From Hyphomicrobium sp. (GTDB lineage Bacteria; Pseudomonadota; Alphaproteobacteria; Rhizobiales; Hyphomicrobiaceae), in the NCBI GenBank assembly GCA_030148425.1, contig JASBTM010000008.1:124001-188000 (forward strand): a stretch of DNA of 64,000 nt. The letters run 5' to 3'. Positions 36,743 to 46,262 of this stretch are shown in pieces; positions within the stretch are counted from its first letter, which is position 1, and each line of letters opens with the position of its first letter. The notes under the pieces are model-generated. The model was not told the origin of the DNA. It made no database searches and saw nothing but the letters and a program-made list of their open reading frames with translations. The translations under genes and the position numbers were made by a program.

Positions 36743-39700
36743 TCAGGTGCCGGGCTGGGTTTCAGCCGTCTTCTGGGCCGGCGCCTTGCGGGACGCCCGC
36801 CATTCCTCGAACCGCTGAATGACGACGAACATCGCGGGCACGAACAGCACCGCGAGGCACGTCGACGCCAGCATGCCGCTGAAGACGGTGATGCCGATCG
36901 ATTTACGGGCCGATGCACCCGCGCCCGTGGCAACCACCAGAGGCGCTACGCCGAGAATGAAGGCAAACGACGTCATCAAGATCGGTCGGAAGCGGGCGCG
37001 CGCGGCTTCCAGGGCGGATTCCGCGATAGCCTTCCCTTCGGCGCGAAGCTCCCGCGCGACTTCCACAATCAGGATGGCGTTCTTCGCCGATAGTGCGATG
37101 AGGAGCACCAAACCGATCTGGACATAGAGGTTGTTATCGATGCCCAGGCCCAGCATCACCGAGACCGGCCCGACAAGCGAAAGCGGAACCGCGAATAACA
37201 CAGACAGCGGCGTGTACCAGCTTTCATACTGCCCGGCCAAAACGAGGTAGACGAGCAGCATGGCAAGCGCGAACACGTAATAGATCTGACCGCCGACAAT
37301 CTTTTCCTGATAGGAAAGCGCCGTCCACGAAAAACCGACGCCCGGCGGCAGCGTGCGGTTCGCGATCTGCTCCATCAACGACATAGCGTCGCCGGACGAA
37401 AAACCTTTCGCGGGCACGCCGACGATGGTCGCAGACGGGTAGAGATTATAAAGGCTGATGAGCGACGGGCCGACGATCGGCGTGATCTGCATGACCGTTC
37501 CGAGCGGGATCATGTCGCCGTTCTGATTGCGCACCTTGAGATTGAGAATATCCGCAGTATTCATGCGGAAACGCGAGTCGGCCTGCACGTAGATCTGAAA
37601 TACGCGGCCGAACTTATTGAACTGATCGACATAGGTCGAGCCGAGGTAGCTCGCGAGGGTCGAGAAAACCTGGTCGGTCGTCAGAAGCAGCGTTTGAATT
37701 TTCGCGCGATCAATCGTGACCTTGTATTGCGGCGACGTCGACCGGAACGTGGTCGATGCGCGCTGAATGCCAGACTGAGTGTTGGCCGCATTGATCACGG
37801 CGTGCGTCGCGCTCTCGAGCTTCACGAGATCGAAGCTGCTGTCGCGGAGCTCGATCTGCATCGTGAAGCCGCCAGCGTTGCCGATGCCTTGGATCGGCGG
37901 TGGCGGCAGCACCATGACGAAGCCGTCTTCCACGGCCGCCATGTCGCCGTTGAGCGTTTTGTAAAGGGATGCGAGGTCTTCGCCTTTGCCGCGCTCGCTC
38001 CAGTCTTTCAGCATGATGTAAGCGACGCCAGCGTTGGCGAGCGAAGCACTGTTATCGAGCGGAGAGATGCCCGCGATGGTAATGACGCGTTCGACGCCGG
38101 GCACCGCCCTCGCGATGGTTTCGACCTGCTGAAGCGTCTTTTGCGTACGCCCAAGCGAGGCGCCGTCCGGGAGCTGGACTGAGGCGATGAGATAGCCCTG
38201 GTCCTCGATCGGCAGAAAGCCGGTCGCAACGCGCGTCATACCGTAGATCGCACCGGCGATGATAGCCATTGCGATCAGGAACATCGTGATGCTGTGATGA
38301 ACCATCGCGTTGATGAGGCGCGTGTATTGGTCCTCGATACGCTGATAGACGGCGTTGAAGCCACGAAAGAAGGCATTCCGCTGCTCTGGCGGCACGGGGC
38401 GGCGAAGCCACATGGCGCACTGCGTCGGCTTCAGCGTCGCGGCGTTAATGGCGCTGATGAATGCCGTCGCGGCAATGACAAGCGCGAACTGCGCGTACAT
38501 CTGGCCCGTCAACCCCGGCAAGAACGAAGCCGGCAGGAACACCGCCATCAAGACCAGCGTGATGCCGATGATCGGCCCCATTAGGGCATTCATGGCGGCA
38601 ATCGCAGCGTCGTGTCCGGACATGCCCTTTTCGATATTATGCGCGGCACCTTCGACGACCACGATGGCGTCGTCGACGACGATGCCGATGGCGAGAACGA
38701 TCGCAAAGAGCGTCGACAGGTTGACCGAGAAGCCCATCGCCGCCATCGCCGCGAAAGCGCCGATGATCGTCACCGGCACAGTCGTCGCGGGAACGAGCGT
38801 CGCCCGCCAGTCCTGCAGAAAGACGAGGATGACGATCAAAACCAGGAACGCCGCTTCCATCAGCGTCCGATAAACCTCGTTGATCGCCTGCTGGACGAAC
38901 AGCGTCGTATCGAACGGGATCTCGTAGATCATGCCCTGCGGAAACTCTTTCGCGAGGGACTTCATCTTGTCGTCGACTTCCTTGGCGACGTCGAGAGCAT
39001 TGGCGCCAGGCGTCAGAAAGATCGCGAGGCCGGCGGCCTGCTTGCCGTTGAGATTGAAATACTGCGAGTACGTCTGCGCGCCAAGCTCGACATGGCCGAC
39101 ATCCTTCAAGCGCGTGAGATCGCCGTTGCTGCCCGTCTTGACGATGACGTTGGCGAATTGGTCCGGATCGTTAAAGCGGCTCTGAACGTCTAGGGTATAT
39201 TGAAAGGCGGGCGACCCAGAAACGGGCGGCGCTCCAACCTGACCGGCCGTCACCTGCTCGCTTTGCTCCTGGAGCGCCTGGACCACATCCTGGGCGTTGA
39301 GGCTGCGAGCCTGCATCTTATTGGGATCGAGCCAGATCCGCATCGCGTACTGACCCGCGCCGAACACGTTGACGTTGCCGACGCCCGACAGGCGCGAAAT
39401 CTGATCCTTCAGACGGATGGTCGCATAATTGCTGAGATAGAGGCTGTCGAAGCTGCCATCGGGCGACGTCAGCGTCACGATCTGCAAGATCGATGTCGAT
39501 TTCTTCTGAACGACGACGCCCTGCACCTGGACGGCCTGCGGCAGCGACGCCATAGCGGCCGAGACGCGGTTTTGCACCAGGATTTGCGCAGCGTTGAGGT
39601 CGGTCCCGATGTCGAATGTCACGGTCAGCGAATACGTGCCGTCCGACGCGGCGTACGACTGCATATAAAGCATGCGCTCGACACCGTTCACCTGCTGCTC

Positions 39701-39898
39701 GATCGGCAAGGCGACGTTATCGATCACCGTACGGGCGCTGGCCCCAGGGTAGCTGGTCGTGACCGACACGGTCGGCGGCACGACGTTCGGATATTGCGCA
39801 ACCGGCAGCTTGAATACGCAAACGGCGCCGATGACGACCATCAGGATCGCGATGACGTTTGCGAGGACCGGCCGTTCGATGAAGAATTTTGAGATCAT
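36743..39898 (-). CDS. AcrB/OqxB-type multidrug efflux RND pump
   Basis: 1051 residues, typical of the HAE1-RND family. The N-terminus (ISKFFIERPVLANVIAILM), PTVSVTTSYPGASARTV, the proton-relay helix LAIGIVVDDAIVVVE and the C-terminal helix block identify it. It exports drugs and amphiphilic compounds from the periplasm and inner membrane. Its ATG overlaps the adaptor stop (ATGA). No outer-membrane channel or local regulator gene is adjacent. Confidence 0.93.
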   Translation of the reverse strand: MISKFFIERPVLANVIAILMVVIGAVCVFKLPVAQYPNVVPPTVSVTTSYPGASARTVIDNVALPIEQQVNGVERMLYMQSYAASDGTYSLTVTFDIGTDLNAAQILVQNRVSAAMASLPQAVQVQGVVVQKKSTSILQIVTLTSPDGSFDSLYLSNYATIRLKDQISRLSGVGNVNVFGAGQYAMRIWLDPNKMQARSLNAQDVVQALQEQSEQVTAGQVGAPPVSGSPAFQYTLDVQSRFNDPDQFANVIVKTGSNGDLTRLKDVGHVELGAQTYSQYFNLNGKQAAGLAIFLTPGANALDVAKEVDDKMKSLAKEFPQGMIYEIPFDTTLFVQQAINEVYRTLMEAAFLVLIVILVFLQDWRATLVPATTVPVTIIGAFAAMAAMGFSVNLSTLFAIVLAIGIVVDDAIVVVEGAAHNIEKGMSGHDAAIAAMNALMGPIIGITLVLMAVFLPASFLPGLTGQMYAQFALVIAATAFISAINAATLKPTQCAMWLRRPVPPEQRNAFFRGFNAVYQRIEDQYTRLINAMVHHSITMFLIAMAIIAGAIYGMTRVATGFLPIEDQGYLIASVQLPDGASLGRTQKTLQQVETIARAVPGVERVITIAGISPLDNSASLANAGVAYIMLKDWSERGKGEDLASLYKTLNGDMAAVEDGFVMVLPPPPIQGIGNAGGFTMQIELRDSSFDLVKLESATHAVINAANTQSGIQRASTTFRSTSPQYKVTIDRAKIQTLLLTTDQVFSTLASYLGSTYVDQFNKFGRVFQIYVQADSRFRMNTADILNLKVRNQNGDMIPLGTVMQITPIVGPSLISLYNLYPSATIVGVPAKGFSSGDAMSLMEQIANRTLPPGVGFSWTALSYQEKIVGGQIYYVFALAMLLVYLVLAGQYESWYTPLSVLFAVPLSLVGPVSVMLGLGIDNNLYVQIGLVLLIALSAKNAILIVEVARELRAEGKAIAESALEAARARFRPILMTSFAFILGVAPLVVATGAGASARKSIGITVFSGMLASTCLAVLFVPAMFVVIQRFEEWRASRKAPAQKTAETQPGT

Positions 39899-41136
39899 TG
39901 GCCGGCGCCCGCCTCAGATGCGGCGATTGTCTTGGCGACGGGATCAATCGTTTGACCGGCCACGACGAGCATCAGATCGGATATCACCACGCGGTCGTCG
40001 GCCGCGATGCCCTTCTCGATCACCCGCAAATCGCCGACTTGCTGACCGAGCACGACCTTGCGCTGCTCGAGCACGTTGTCCTTGTTGGCGACAAGAACAT
40101 ACCGTCCGGCTTGGTCGCTGCCGATGACGCGATCCGGGACAAGCAGAGCATCCGCCTCCTTGCCGCGCGGAACTCGGACGTTGACGAAATACCCCGGCAG
40201 CAACGCCCTGTGCTCGTTCGTAAAGATGCCGCGCACAAGCAGCGTACCCGTCGCTGTCGTAATCGTTGGCGCCACGTAATCGAGTGTTCCTTTGTGAGGA
40301 TAGCCCGTCTCGCTCTGCAGACCGACCTCAACCGGAATTTTCTTCAATTCCTCCGCCGTCATCTCGCGCGCCTGCATGTTCTTGCGGATGGTCTGGACGT
40401 CGGCTTCACTGACGTAGAAGTTGACGTAGATCGGCTGGAGTTGAACGATGGTCGCCAGCGTCGTCGGCGTGCCCTGCCCGACGAGCTGTCCGAGAGAGAC
40501 AAGGCGTTCCGTGACAATGCCGTCGAACGGAGCTTTGACTTCCGTGTAGCCCAGATTGAGCTGCGCCTGATCGATGTTGACCTGCGCCTGCTTCTGCGAC
40601 GCCACGGCGGCATCGTAGGTCGCGGTCGCCGCATCGAGGGTCGCCTGACTCGAGATGTTCTTTGCTGCAAGATCGACTTGGCGATCGTAATCGGCTTTCG
40701 ACTTTTTCGTCGTCGCCTCGGCGCTCGACATTCCGGCTTGCGCCTGCTCCAGCGCCAGCTGATAAGGCTTCTGCTCGATCACGAACAGCGTCTGACCGGC
40801 CTTCACCGTATCGCCGTCGTTGTAGTTGATGCTTTGAATGAAGCCCTCGACGCGCGCAACCAGCGTCGTCGTGTTGACGGCGGCCGCATTGCCCGTCTCC
40901 TGCAGATAACGGACGACCGGCTGTTTCAGCGGCGCAGCAACTTCCACCTTCGGAGGCGGCGGCGGAACGAACGCGTTGCGCTCACCGCAACCAGAAAGCG
41001 CCAACGCTGCAAAGACCGTCAAAAGCGACGGCCGCCACCGGGAGTGTCTCGAAATTCTTCCGCCGCGTCGCTCGTTCGCCGAGACTCGACATGCGGACAG
41101 CCGCTGTTCGTGAAATACAGCCATTCGAGCGGTCAT
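39895..41136 (-). CDS. AcrA/MexA-type periplasmic adaptor lipoprotein
   Basis: 413 residues. A long N-terminal leader ends in a lipobox (FAALALSGC), so the mature protein is probably a lipoprotein. A later start closer to the leader is possible. The lipoyl half (TTTLVARVEGFIQSINYNDG), alpha-hairpin (QLALEQAQAGMSSAEATTKK), second lipoyl half (LGYTEVKAPFDGIVTERLV) and barrel are complete. It couples the downstream RND pump to an outer-membrane channel. Confidence 0.92.
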   Translation of the reverse strand: MTARMAVFHEQRLSACRVSANERRGGRISRHSRWRPSLLTVFAALALSGCGERNAFVPPPPPKVEVAAPLKQPVVRYLQETGNAAAVNTTTLVARVEGFIQSINYNDGDTVKAGQTLFVIEQKPYQLALEQAQAGMSSAEATTKKSKADYDRQVDLAAKNISSQATLDAATATYDAAVASQKQAQVNIDQAQLNLGYTEVKAPFDGIVTERLVSLGQLVGQGTPTTLATIVQLQPIYVNFYVSEADVQTIRKNMQAREMTAEELKKIPVEVGLQSETGYPHKGTLDYVAPTITTATGTLLVRGIFTNEHRALLPGYFVNVRVPRGKEADALLVPDRVIGSDQAGRYVLVANKDNVLEQRKVVLGQQVGDLRVIEKGIAADDRVVISDLMLVVAGQTIDPVAKTIAASEAGAGQ

Positions 41137-41477
41137 CCCCGATTATGTGAATGCGAAAAGAGCAAGGCACGTTCGGAGCATATTAAGCCAACTCCAAAGT
41201 GGCGTATAGGCGGGGAAGGTTTCTAAATCGTGCTCACCGGCGTGCTTCAGCGGTACGGACGCAGCCGCAGGAATTGTCGCGTCCTCCACTTAAGTTGCAT
41301 CGTAAAGCTGGTGGAGTTGGTGGCACAGTCTATGCGCGTCTGCCCCTCCCGGAAAATATGTCTGGACGATGTAACTACGTGGTCGGTCTCAACGAATGAA
41401 TAGATGATGCCGTATATCGGAGAAAGCGAGCCCTTTGCATGTCTCCGTTTACGTCGGCAATCAGGAGTGGATGACAA
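41137..41477. other. Intergenic region before the NrsF-like gene
   Basis: About 340 bases with no supportable gene. Genes for NrsF-like proteins usually follow an ECF sigma-factor gene, and I looked for one here on both strands without success. Confidence 0.5.
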
Positions 41478-42113
41478 TTGAAGACCGAGCAGCTGATCCG
41501 TGGTCTCGTCGCCGATCTTCCGACACCTTCGGGTTCGGTCGCGAAGACGATCGCGTTGAGCTTGTCGCTGTCGATCGCGTTTTCCCTGGTTGCCATGCTT
41601 CTTTGGCTCGGTCCCCGGCCAGAACTTGGCCAAGCTATATATTCTGCGCCGTTCTGGCTGAAGGCCGGTTACACATTTGCGATCGGTACCGGCGGTCTCT
41701 TCGCCCTTGAAAGGCTTGGCCGTCCAGGAGCGACCGCCACGCAATTTTTCGTTTTTGTTTGCGTCATCGTAGCTTGTCTCGCGATCCTGGGCGCAGCCGA
41801 TCTCGCCATGTCTCCGCCCCCTGACCGAACCGCGATTTGGATGGGTGGGTCGTCTTCATTTTGTCCGTGGGGGATAGCAGCGCTCTCCGTCCCACTTCTT
41901 TTTGCGGCTTTCCTGGCGCTCCGTACGCTCGCTCCAACGCATTATGTGCTTGCCGGCGCCGCCGCCGGTTTGATGGCGGGCGGATACGGCGCTTGCATCT
42001 ATTCCCTGCACTGCGCCGAATACGGCATCCCGTTCCTGGCGACGTGGTATACCCTCGGGATGCTGCTCATCGCCGCCACCGGCGCCTCGCTGTCACGGCT
42101 TCTCAGATGGTGA
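41478..42113 (+). CDS. NrsF/DUF1109-like anti-sigma membrane protein
   Basis: 211 residues from a TTG start with AGGAG upstream. Six membrane segments follow a short N-terminal cytoplasmic stretch (MKTEQLIRGLVADLP). LWLGPRPELGQAIYSAPFWLK, a ALERLGRPG loop and the late CIYSLHCAEYGIPFLATWYT are DUF1109/NrsF features. The family holds ECF sigma factors inactive at the membrane in oxidative or metal stress responses. No partner sigma gene is adjacent, which is unusual. Confidence 0.78.
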   Translation: MKTEQLIRGLVADLPTPSGSVAKTIALSLSLSIAFSLVAMLLWLGPRPELGQAIYSAPFWLKAGYTFAIGTGGLFALERLGRPGATATQFFVFVCVIVACLAILGAADLAMSPPPDRTAIWMGGSSSFCPWGIAALSVPLLFAAFLALRTLAPTHYVLAGAAAGLMAGGYGACIYSLHCAEYGIPFLATWYTLGMLLIAATGASLSRLLRW

Positions 42114-42284
42114 GAGCATCGACCTCTTGCGCATGAGCGCTCCGGTCTCCCCAACGCGCGATGAATCTCCTGACGCGAAATTCTCTTCCCGCAACAACTC
42201 CACGTTTACTCACAATCGGGTGAAGAGCAGCCCGGAGGACTTTCGGGGGTCTATGGTGGCGACAGGCCGTGAAGGAGAACAATC

Positions 42285-42809
42285 ATGTCGATGTCCGCCA
42301 AAGATGAACACACCCTCCTCAAGTCGGAAGAGATCGCTTTCGTACGCTCCACGCACCATCCGGAGATCTATGAGCTGAGCCGGAAAGACCTAGTGGATGC
42401 CAGGGTGCGGCTGCGCGAGATGCGCTCAAAAGCGAAAACAATCACGCGCCAAAAGCAGCGCGAAGAGCGCGGAAAATCCGACCCACGCGGCAAGAGCTTT
42501 CCCGGCAATGCCGACCAGCCTCAGCGGCGCAAGCAAATCTTCGCCTCGGCTCTCAAGCGGATCAACAAAGAGCTCGATCGATTGGATGCCATCGAAGCCA
42601 GAGCGCATCACGTGGAATCCGCCCGCGCAGCCTTCGCGCAGGTTCGCAGCTCGAGATTCACACCCGCAATTCCCGCCAGCACCACTTCGGGATCCGGCAT
42701 GGCGCTGCAGGAAAGCCGTCGCCGGCGGCGTGTCTTACCGCGATCGAAGGTCGGCAGCGTCCTCAAGCAGAATAAGGTCGCTCAAGCCGCCCGCGACGCG
42801 CGCCCCTAA
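42285..42809 (+). CDS. Basic hypothetical protein, unrecognised
   Basis: 174 residues after a strong ribosome site (GAAGGAGAACAATC). Very rich in Arg and Lys with predicted helices; the core KDLVDARVRLREMRSKAKTI and QIFASALKRINKELDRLDAI look like a coiled region. A basic tail (RRRRVLPRSK) suggests nucleic-acid contact, but this is only a composition argument. I recognise no family. Confidence 0.65.
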   Translation: MSMSAKDEHTLLKSEEIAFVRSTHHPEIYELSRKDLVDARVRLREMRSKAKTITRQKQREERGKSDPRGKSFPGNADQPQRRKQIFASALKRINKELDRLDAIEARAHHVESARAAFAQVRSSRFTPAIPASTTSGSGMALQESRRRRRVLPRSKVGSVLKQNKVAQAARDARP

Positions 42810-43007
42810 GCAGCAGGAAAATAGCCTCGCGAAGGACGTGCGCGCCTTTCCTAAACGCGATGCAAACGGCGTTTGTATCGCTTCCCTCGCGAATTTCGAT
42901 TCAAGGATAAGAACCGGAGTTTGGCTCCAAGCCCTCATGCGTAATTCTTCAAGCGGATCATCGAGCGATTTCGACGGTCATCGATTGAAAGCATGAGGGT
43001 TTATGCC

Positions 43008-43460
43008 ATGAGCAAGGAAGAGGACAACAAGAAGACCGTCGGTCGGTGGTTCACCGACTTCTGGGGCAAGAATGTCAATCTTTCGGCAATCGACGACCTC
43101 GCCGCGCCGGACATGTTGCTCAAGTATTCGCTGCACGAACCGCGACGCGGGCGAAATGACATTAGAGCGTTCATGACCGGCTTCCGCGCAGCTTTTCCTG
43201 ACCTCAATTTCTGGGGCGTCGCGGACTTGATCGCTGAAGGCGACTATGTGGTCGGCCAGTGGGCGGGCGGCGGAACCCATAGCGGTCCAGCTTTCAATGA
43301 TTTCCTTGTCGGCAGTCTTCCGGCCGCAACGGGTCGCAAGATGCACTTCACTGGCACGACGGTGCTTAAGGTGGTGAATGGCAAGATTGTCGAAGAGATC
43401 GGCCTCGATGACGGAGTGACCGCCTTAACGCAGCTTGGATTGATCAAAGTCGCGGCGTGA
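43008..43460 (+). CDS. SnoaL-like (NTF2-fold) ester cyclase family protein
   Basis: 150 residues from the ATG with GAGGG eight bases upstream. GRWFTDFWGKNVNLSAIDDLAA, GRNDIRAFMTGFRAAFPDL and GDYVVGQWAGGGTHSG followed by HFTGTTVLKVVNGKIVEEIG fit the SnoaL-like polyketide-cyclase/DUF4440 NTF2 fold. No polyketide genes are nearby, so it is likely a general small-molecule-binding or enzymatic protein of unknown substrate. Confidence 0.78.
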   Translation: MSKEEDNKKTVGRWFTDFWGKNVNLSAIDDLAAPDMLLKYSLHEPRRGRNDIRAFMTGFRAAFPDLNFWGVADLIAEGDYVVGQWAGGGTHSGPAFNDFLVGSLPAATGRKMHFTGTTVLKVVNGKIVEEIGLDDGVTALTQLGLIKVAA

Positions 43461-43635
43461 TCGAGCCTACCAATATTCATAAGAAGGACGAGGCCGGCGT
43501 GCTCTTTGCCGGTCTCGTTCGATTTTCGGCCGCTTGCAACACAACCAGTATTCGATTTCACAGCAAGAAACGGAGCGTCTCCCGCATCCCGCCGCGATAG
43601 CGTTCGGAAAAGGGTAATCGAACACAAACGAGCGC

Positions 43636-44328
43636 GTGGACGTCGTGAACGAACAAGACACCGGCACATCGACAAACGGCGAAATGCCAAGGATCGCAAT
43701 CGACTCGCGCCAACTCGGTCTTTGTGATCCGCACCGCCTCGAGGGCTTCAGCGATGCAGCCTTTTCGATCATCATCACGCTGCTCGTTTTAGAGATTCAT
43801 CGCCCGGACGCAGCGCCGGGAAGGCTCGGCCCTGATCTCTTGGCCGAATGGCCTTCCTACTTGGCGTATGTTCTCGCGTTCATCTACGTGGGAGTAATCT
43901 GGCTCAATCATCATTACTTATTCGAGCGTCTCCGTAAGGTGGACCTTACTCTCAACTGGATTAACCTGGCCATTATCGGCACCGCGGCTCTCATCCCGTT
44001 TCCGACCGGCGTGCTCGCGAATGCGTTTCGCGAAGGTGATCTTTCTGATCAGAAAGCGGCGGTGATGCTGTACGCGTTGATCGCCGGACTGATGTCCGCG
44101 GCGTGGCTGCCGGCCTTCAGGTATTTGAACAGCCATCCGGAATTGGTGAAGCCACACCTACCGGGAACGATATTCGCGTCGCAGGTGCTGCGGCCGACGG
44201 GAGGAATCCTATTCTATGTCTTGGCGGCTTTTCTAGGCTGGTCAGGCTTTCCCGCTCTATCGGTGACCATCTTTATGATTGTTGTCGCCTATTACGCCTG
44301 GACGAGCGTCGGCATCCGAAGAGGCTGA
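43636..44328 (+). CDS. TMEM175/DUF1211-type potassium channel-like protein
   Basis: 230 residues from a GTG; an ATG at 43684 is an alternative. The signature [20 protein letters not shown] matches the RxxxFSD first helix of TMEM175. [20 protein letters not shown] follows, then three further helices. Bacterial TMEM175 proteins are tetrameric potassium-permeable channels. It lies downstream of the SnoaL-like gene, with no evident operon partner. Confidence 0.82.
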   Translation: MDVVNEQDTGTSTNGEMPRIAIDSRQLGLCDPHRLEGFSDAAFSIIITLLVLEIHRPDAAPGRLGPDLLAEWPSYLAYVLAFIYVGVIWLNHHYLFERLRKVDLTLNWINLAIIGTAALIPFPTGVLANAFREGDLSDQKAAVMLYALIAGLMSAAWLPAFRYLNSHPELVKPHLPGTIFASQVLRPTGGILFYVLAAFLGWSGFPALSVTIFMIVVAYYAWTSVGIRRG

Positions 44329-44441
44329 CGCCGGCGACGATAAGGATCGACCCGGCCCGGCCAATTGCGATTGGAAGACAAGGAGCGGAGTGTTTTAATC
44401 CAGCATTGCCGGCAAGCTGCCAACAAGAATGATATGTCGAG

Positions 44442-45554
44442 ATGGACGCTATGACGACGATGACGACAATGACAAAAACAAAAGTAACCGCGAAAAGCCC
44501 CTCGGTGACCACCGATCCCCGATGGGCTCGCGTTGTAGCCCGCGACAAGGCCGCCGACGGAAAGTTCTGGTATTCGGTAGCGACGACCGGCGTCTATTGT
44601 CGTCCGTCATGTCCGTCGCGCACTGCCAATCCCAAGAACGTCCAGCTTTACGACAGCGTGGAGGCTGCTAAGGCGGCGGGATTCCGGCCGTGCAAACGGT
44701 GCAATCCTGACGGGCTTTCGATCGAAGCCGAGAACGCGACCCTTATCGCAAAGGCATGCCGGATGATCGAGGATAGCGACGCGGAGCCTTCACTGGAGGC
44801 GTTGGCCGCGACGGTCGCATTGAGCCCGAGTTATTTTCATCGTCTCTTCAAAGCCACCACGGGTCTGACCCCCAAAGACTATGCGGCGGCCCACCGCGCG
44901 AAAAAGGTTCGGCAGGGGTTAGCAGGCGGCGGCTCCGTCACTGAGACAATCTATGACTCCGGTTTCAATTCCAGTGGCCGTTTTTACGAAAAGTCCGCGA
45001 ATATTCTCGGCATGACGCCCTCACGGTATCGCGCGGGCGGCGTCAACGAAGAAATAAAATTTGCAGTTGGAGAAACCTCTCTCGGCGCAATTCTCGTCGC
45101 CTCGAGCAAGAAGGGCGTTGCCGCTATTCTTCTCGGCGACGACCCGGACGAGCTCGTGCGCGAGCTCCAGGATCGCTTTCCAAAGGCCCGCCTCCTTGGC
45201 GCCGATCGCGACTATGAGGCCTTGGTCGCGAGAGTTGTGGGCTTTGTGGAAACTCCCGGAATCAGCCTGGACCTTCCTCTCGACATCCGAGGCACAGCGT
45301 TTCAGCAACGCGTGTGGCAAGCCTTGCAGGACATCCCGGTAGGTCAAACGGTTTCCTATGCCGATATCGCCCAGCGGATCGGATTGCCGAAGGCGGTGCG
45401 CGCGGTCGCCGGAGCCTGTGCGGCGAACAATATCGCCGTCGCCATTCCGTGTCATCGCGTGGTCCGTAACGATGGGACACTCTCGGGATATGCATGGGGT
45501 GTCGACAGGAAGCGCGCACTGATCGACCGGGAAGCCTCCGTCAAAAAGCGATGA
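44442..45554 (+). CDS. ada: Bifunctional alkylation-response regulator / O6-alkylguanine-DNA methyltransferase Ada
   Basis: 370 residues with all three Ada parts. An N-terminal methyl-acceptor zinc domain has ATTGVYCRPSCPSR and RPCKRC. An AraC-type helix-turn-helix has LSPSYFHRLFKATTGLTPK and TETIYDSGFNSSGRFYEKS. The C-terminal methyltransferase has IAVAIPCHRVVRNDG with the acceptor Cys in PCHRV. It transfers methyl groups from DNA to itself and, once methylated at the N-terminal Cys, activates repair genes. The exact start among several early ATGs is uncertain. Confidence 0.94.
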   Translation: MDAMTTMTTMTKTKVTAKSPSVTTDPRWARVVARDKAADGKFWYSVATTGVYCRPSCPSRTANPKNVQLYDSVEAAKAAGFRPCKRCNPDGLSIEAENATLIAKACRMIEDSDAEPSLEALAATVALSPSYFHRLFKATTGLTPKDYAAAHRAKKVRQGLAGGGSVTETIYDSGFNSSGRFYEKSANILGMTPSRYRAGGVNEEIKFAVGETSLGAILVASSKKGVAAILLGDDPDELVRELQDRFPKARLLGADRDYEALVARVVGFVETPGISLDLPLDIRGTAFQQRVWQALQDIPVGQTVSYADIAQRIGLPKAVRAVAGACAANNIAVAIPCHRVVRNDGTLSGYAWGVDRKRALIDREASVKKR

Positions 45555-45875
45555 GTATTTTCCTGCAATCCACTTCCCGCAAGCCAAGCCCGTGATGGGT
45601 GAGTTTGACGGCGATGGCTGCGCGGCCTTGCCGAAATTGCGTTCACGTGAGCAAAAAACGTGGCCAGGGCCGCCGAAAGGCTCGACGCCTTGTCAGGGCG
45701 ACGCGGCAATCCCGCCGGACAAAGTTGCATAACCATGAACGCCGCGCCGATCACCGGGATTCCCTGTTCGAAACTGCCATCTTAAACCTGCGGGCCGCTG
45801 CGACCTTGGGAGAGGCTGTTAATGGCGTTTGCGCTGGCGAGAAAATTCGCTACAAAGCGCCTTCTCGGCGGAGCC
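45555..45875. other. Intergenic region between ada and tRNA-Gly
   Basis: About 320 bases. I see no supportable gene; the tRNA promoter should lie in the last 60 bases. Confidence 0.5.
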
Positions 45876-45949
45876 GCGGGTGTAGCTCAATGGTAGAGCA
45901 GCAGCCTTCCAAGCTGAATACGTGGGTTCGATTCCCATCACCCGCTCCA
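45876..45949 (+). tRNA. tRNA-Gly (anticodon TCC)
   Basis: Complete cloverleaf with CCA encoded. The acceptor GCGGGTG pairs with CACCCGC, the D-arm contains AGCTCAATGGTAGAGC, the anticodon loop is CTTCCAA and the T-arm is GTGGGTTCGATTCCCAT. The anticodon TCC reads Gly codons GGA and GGG. No integrase or repeat lies next to it. Confidence 0.96.
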
Positions 45950-46211
45950 ATCGCCCCAAAGTCCCGATAAAAACGAAATCCCATTGAAATAACGTCGTTT
46001 TTTGGCGCCAACCGAGTTTACCCATCTCGATTCATGGGGCGTCACGCGCCATTCCGCGCGCGTTCAGATCGAGCGAATTAGCGAGGGCAAACCCGCGACT
46101 CCCGTTGGGGATAGAATATGTCGCGTTGCACCATAGACGGCTCGATTTTTTCCGCCGATTGAGATTTATCCATCTCCGCGTCAGTTGATTATGTCGCATG
46201 CCCGGTGCACA

Positions 46212-46229
46212 AACTGGCCAAAGCCAGTT
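46212..46229 (+). promoter_or_regulatory. Hairpin in the leader of the OFA transporter gene
   Basis: AACTGGC-CAAA-GCCAGTT, a perfect 7-bp stem with further CAC/GTG pairing beyond one mismatch, 33 bases before the OFA transporter start. It may be a leader RNA structure or an operator. The remaining bases from 45950 to 46262 hold no gene. Confidence 0.4.
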
Positions 46230-46262
46230 CGTGTGAAGCGGCGGCGTTAAGGGGGAAAGCGC

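Noticed and set aside
41137..41477. Possible ECF sigma-factor remnant upstream of the NrsF-like gene
   Set aside because: No sigma-70 region 2 or 4 motif in any frame on either strand; only short random-looking frames.
45876..45949. tRNA-Gly as an integration site
   Set aside because: The tRNA is intact, no integrase is adjacent and no copy of its 3' end was seen in the accessory region.
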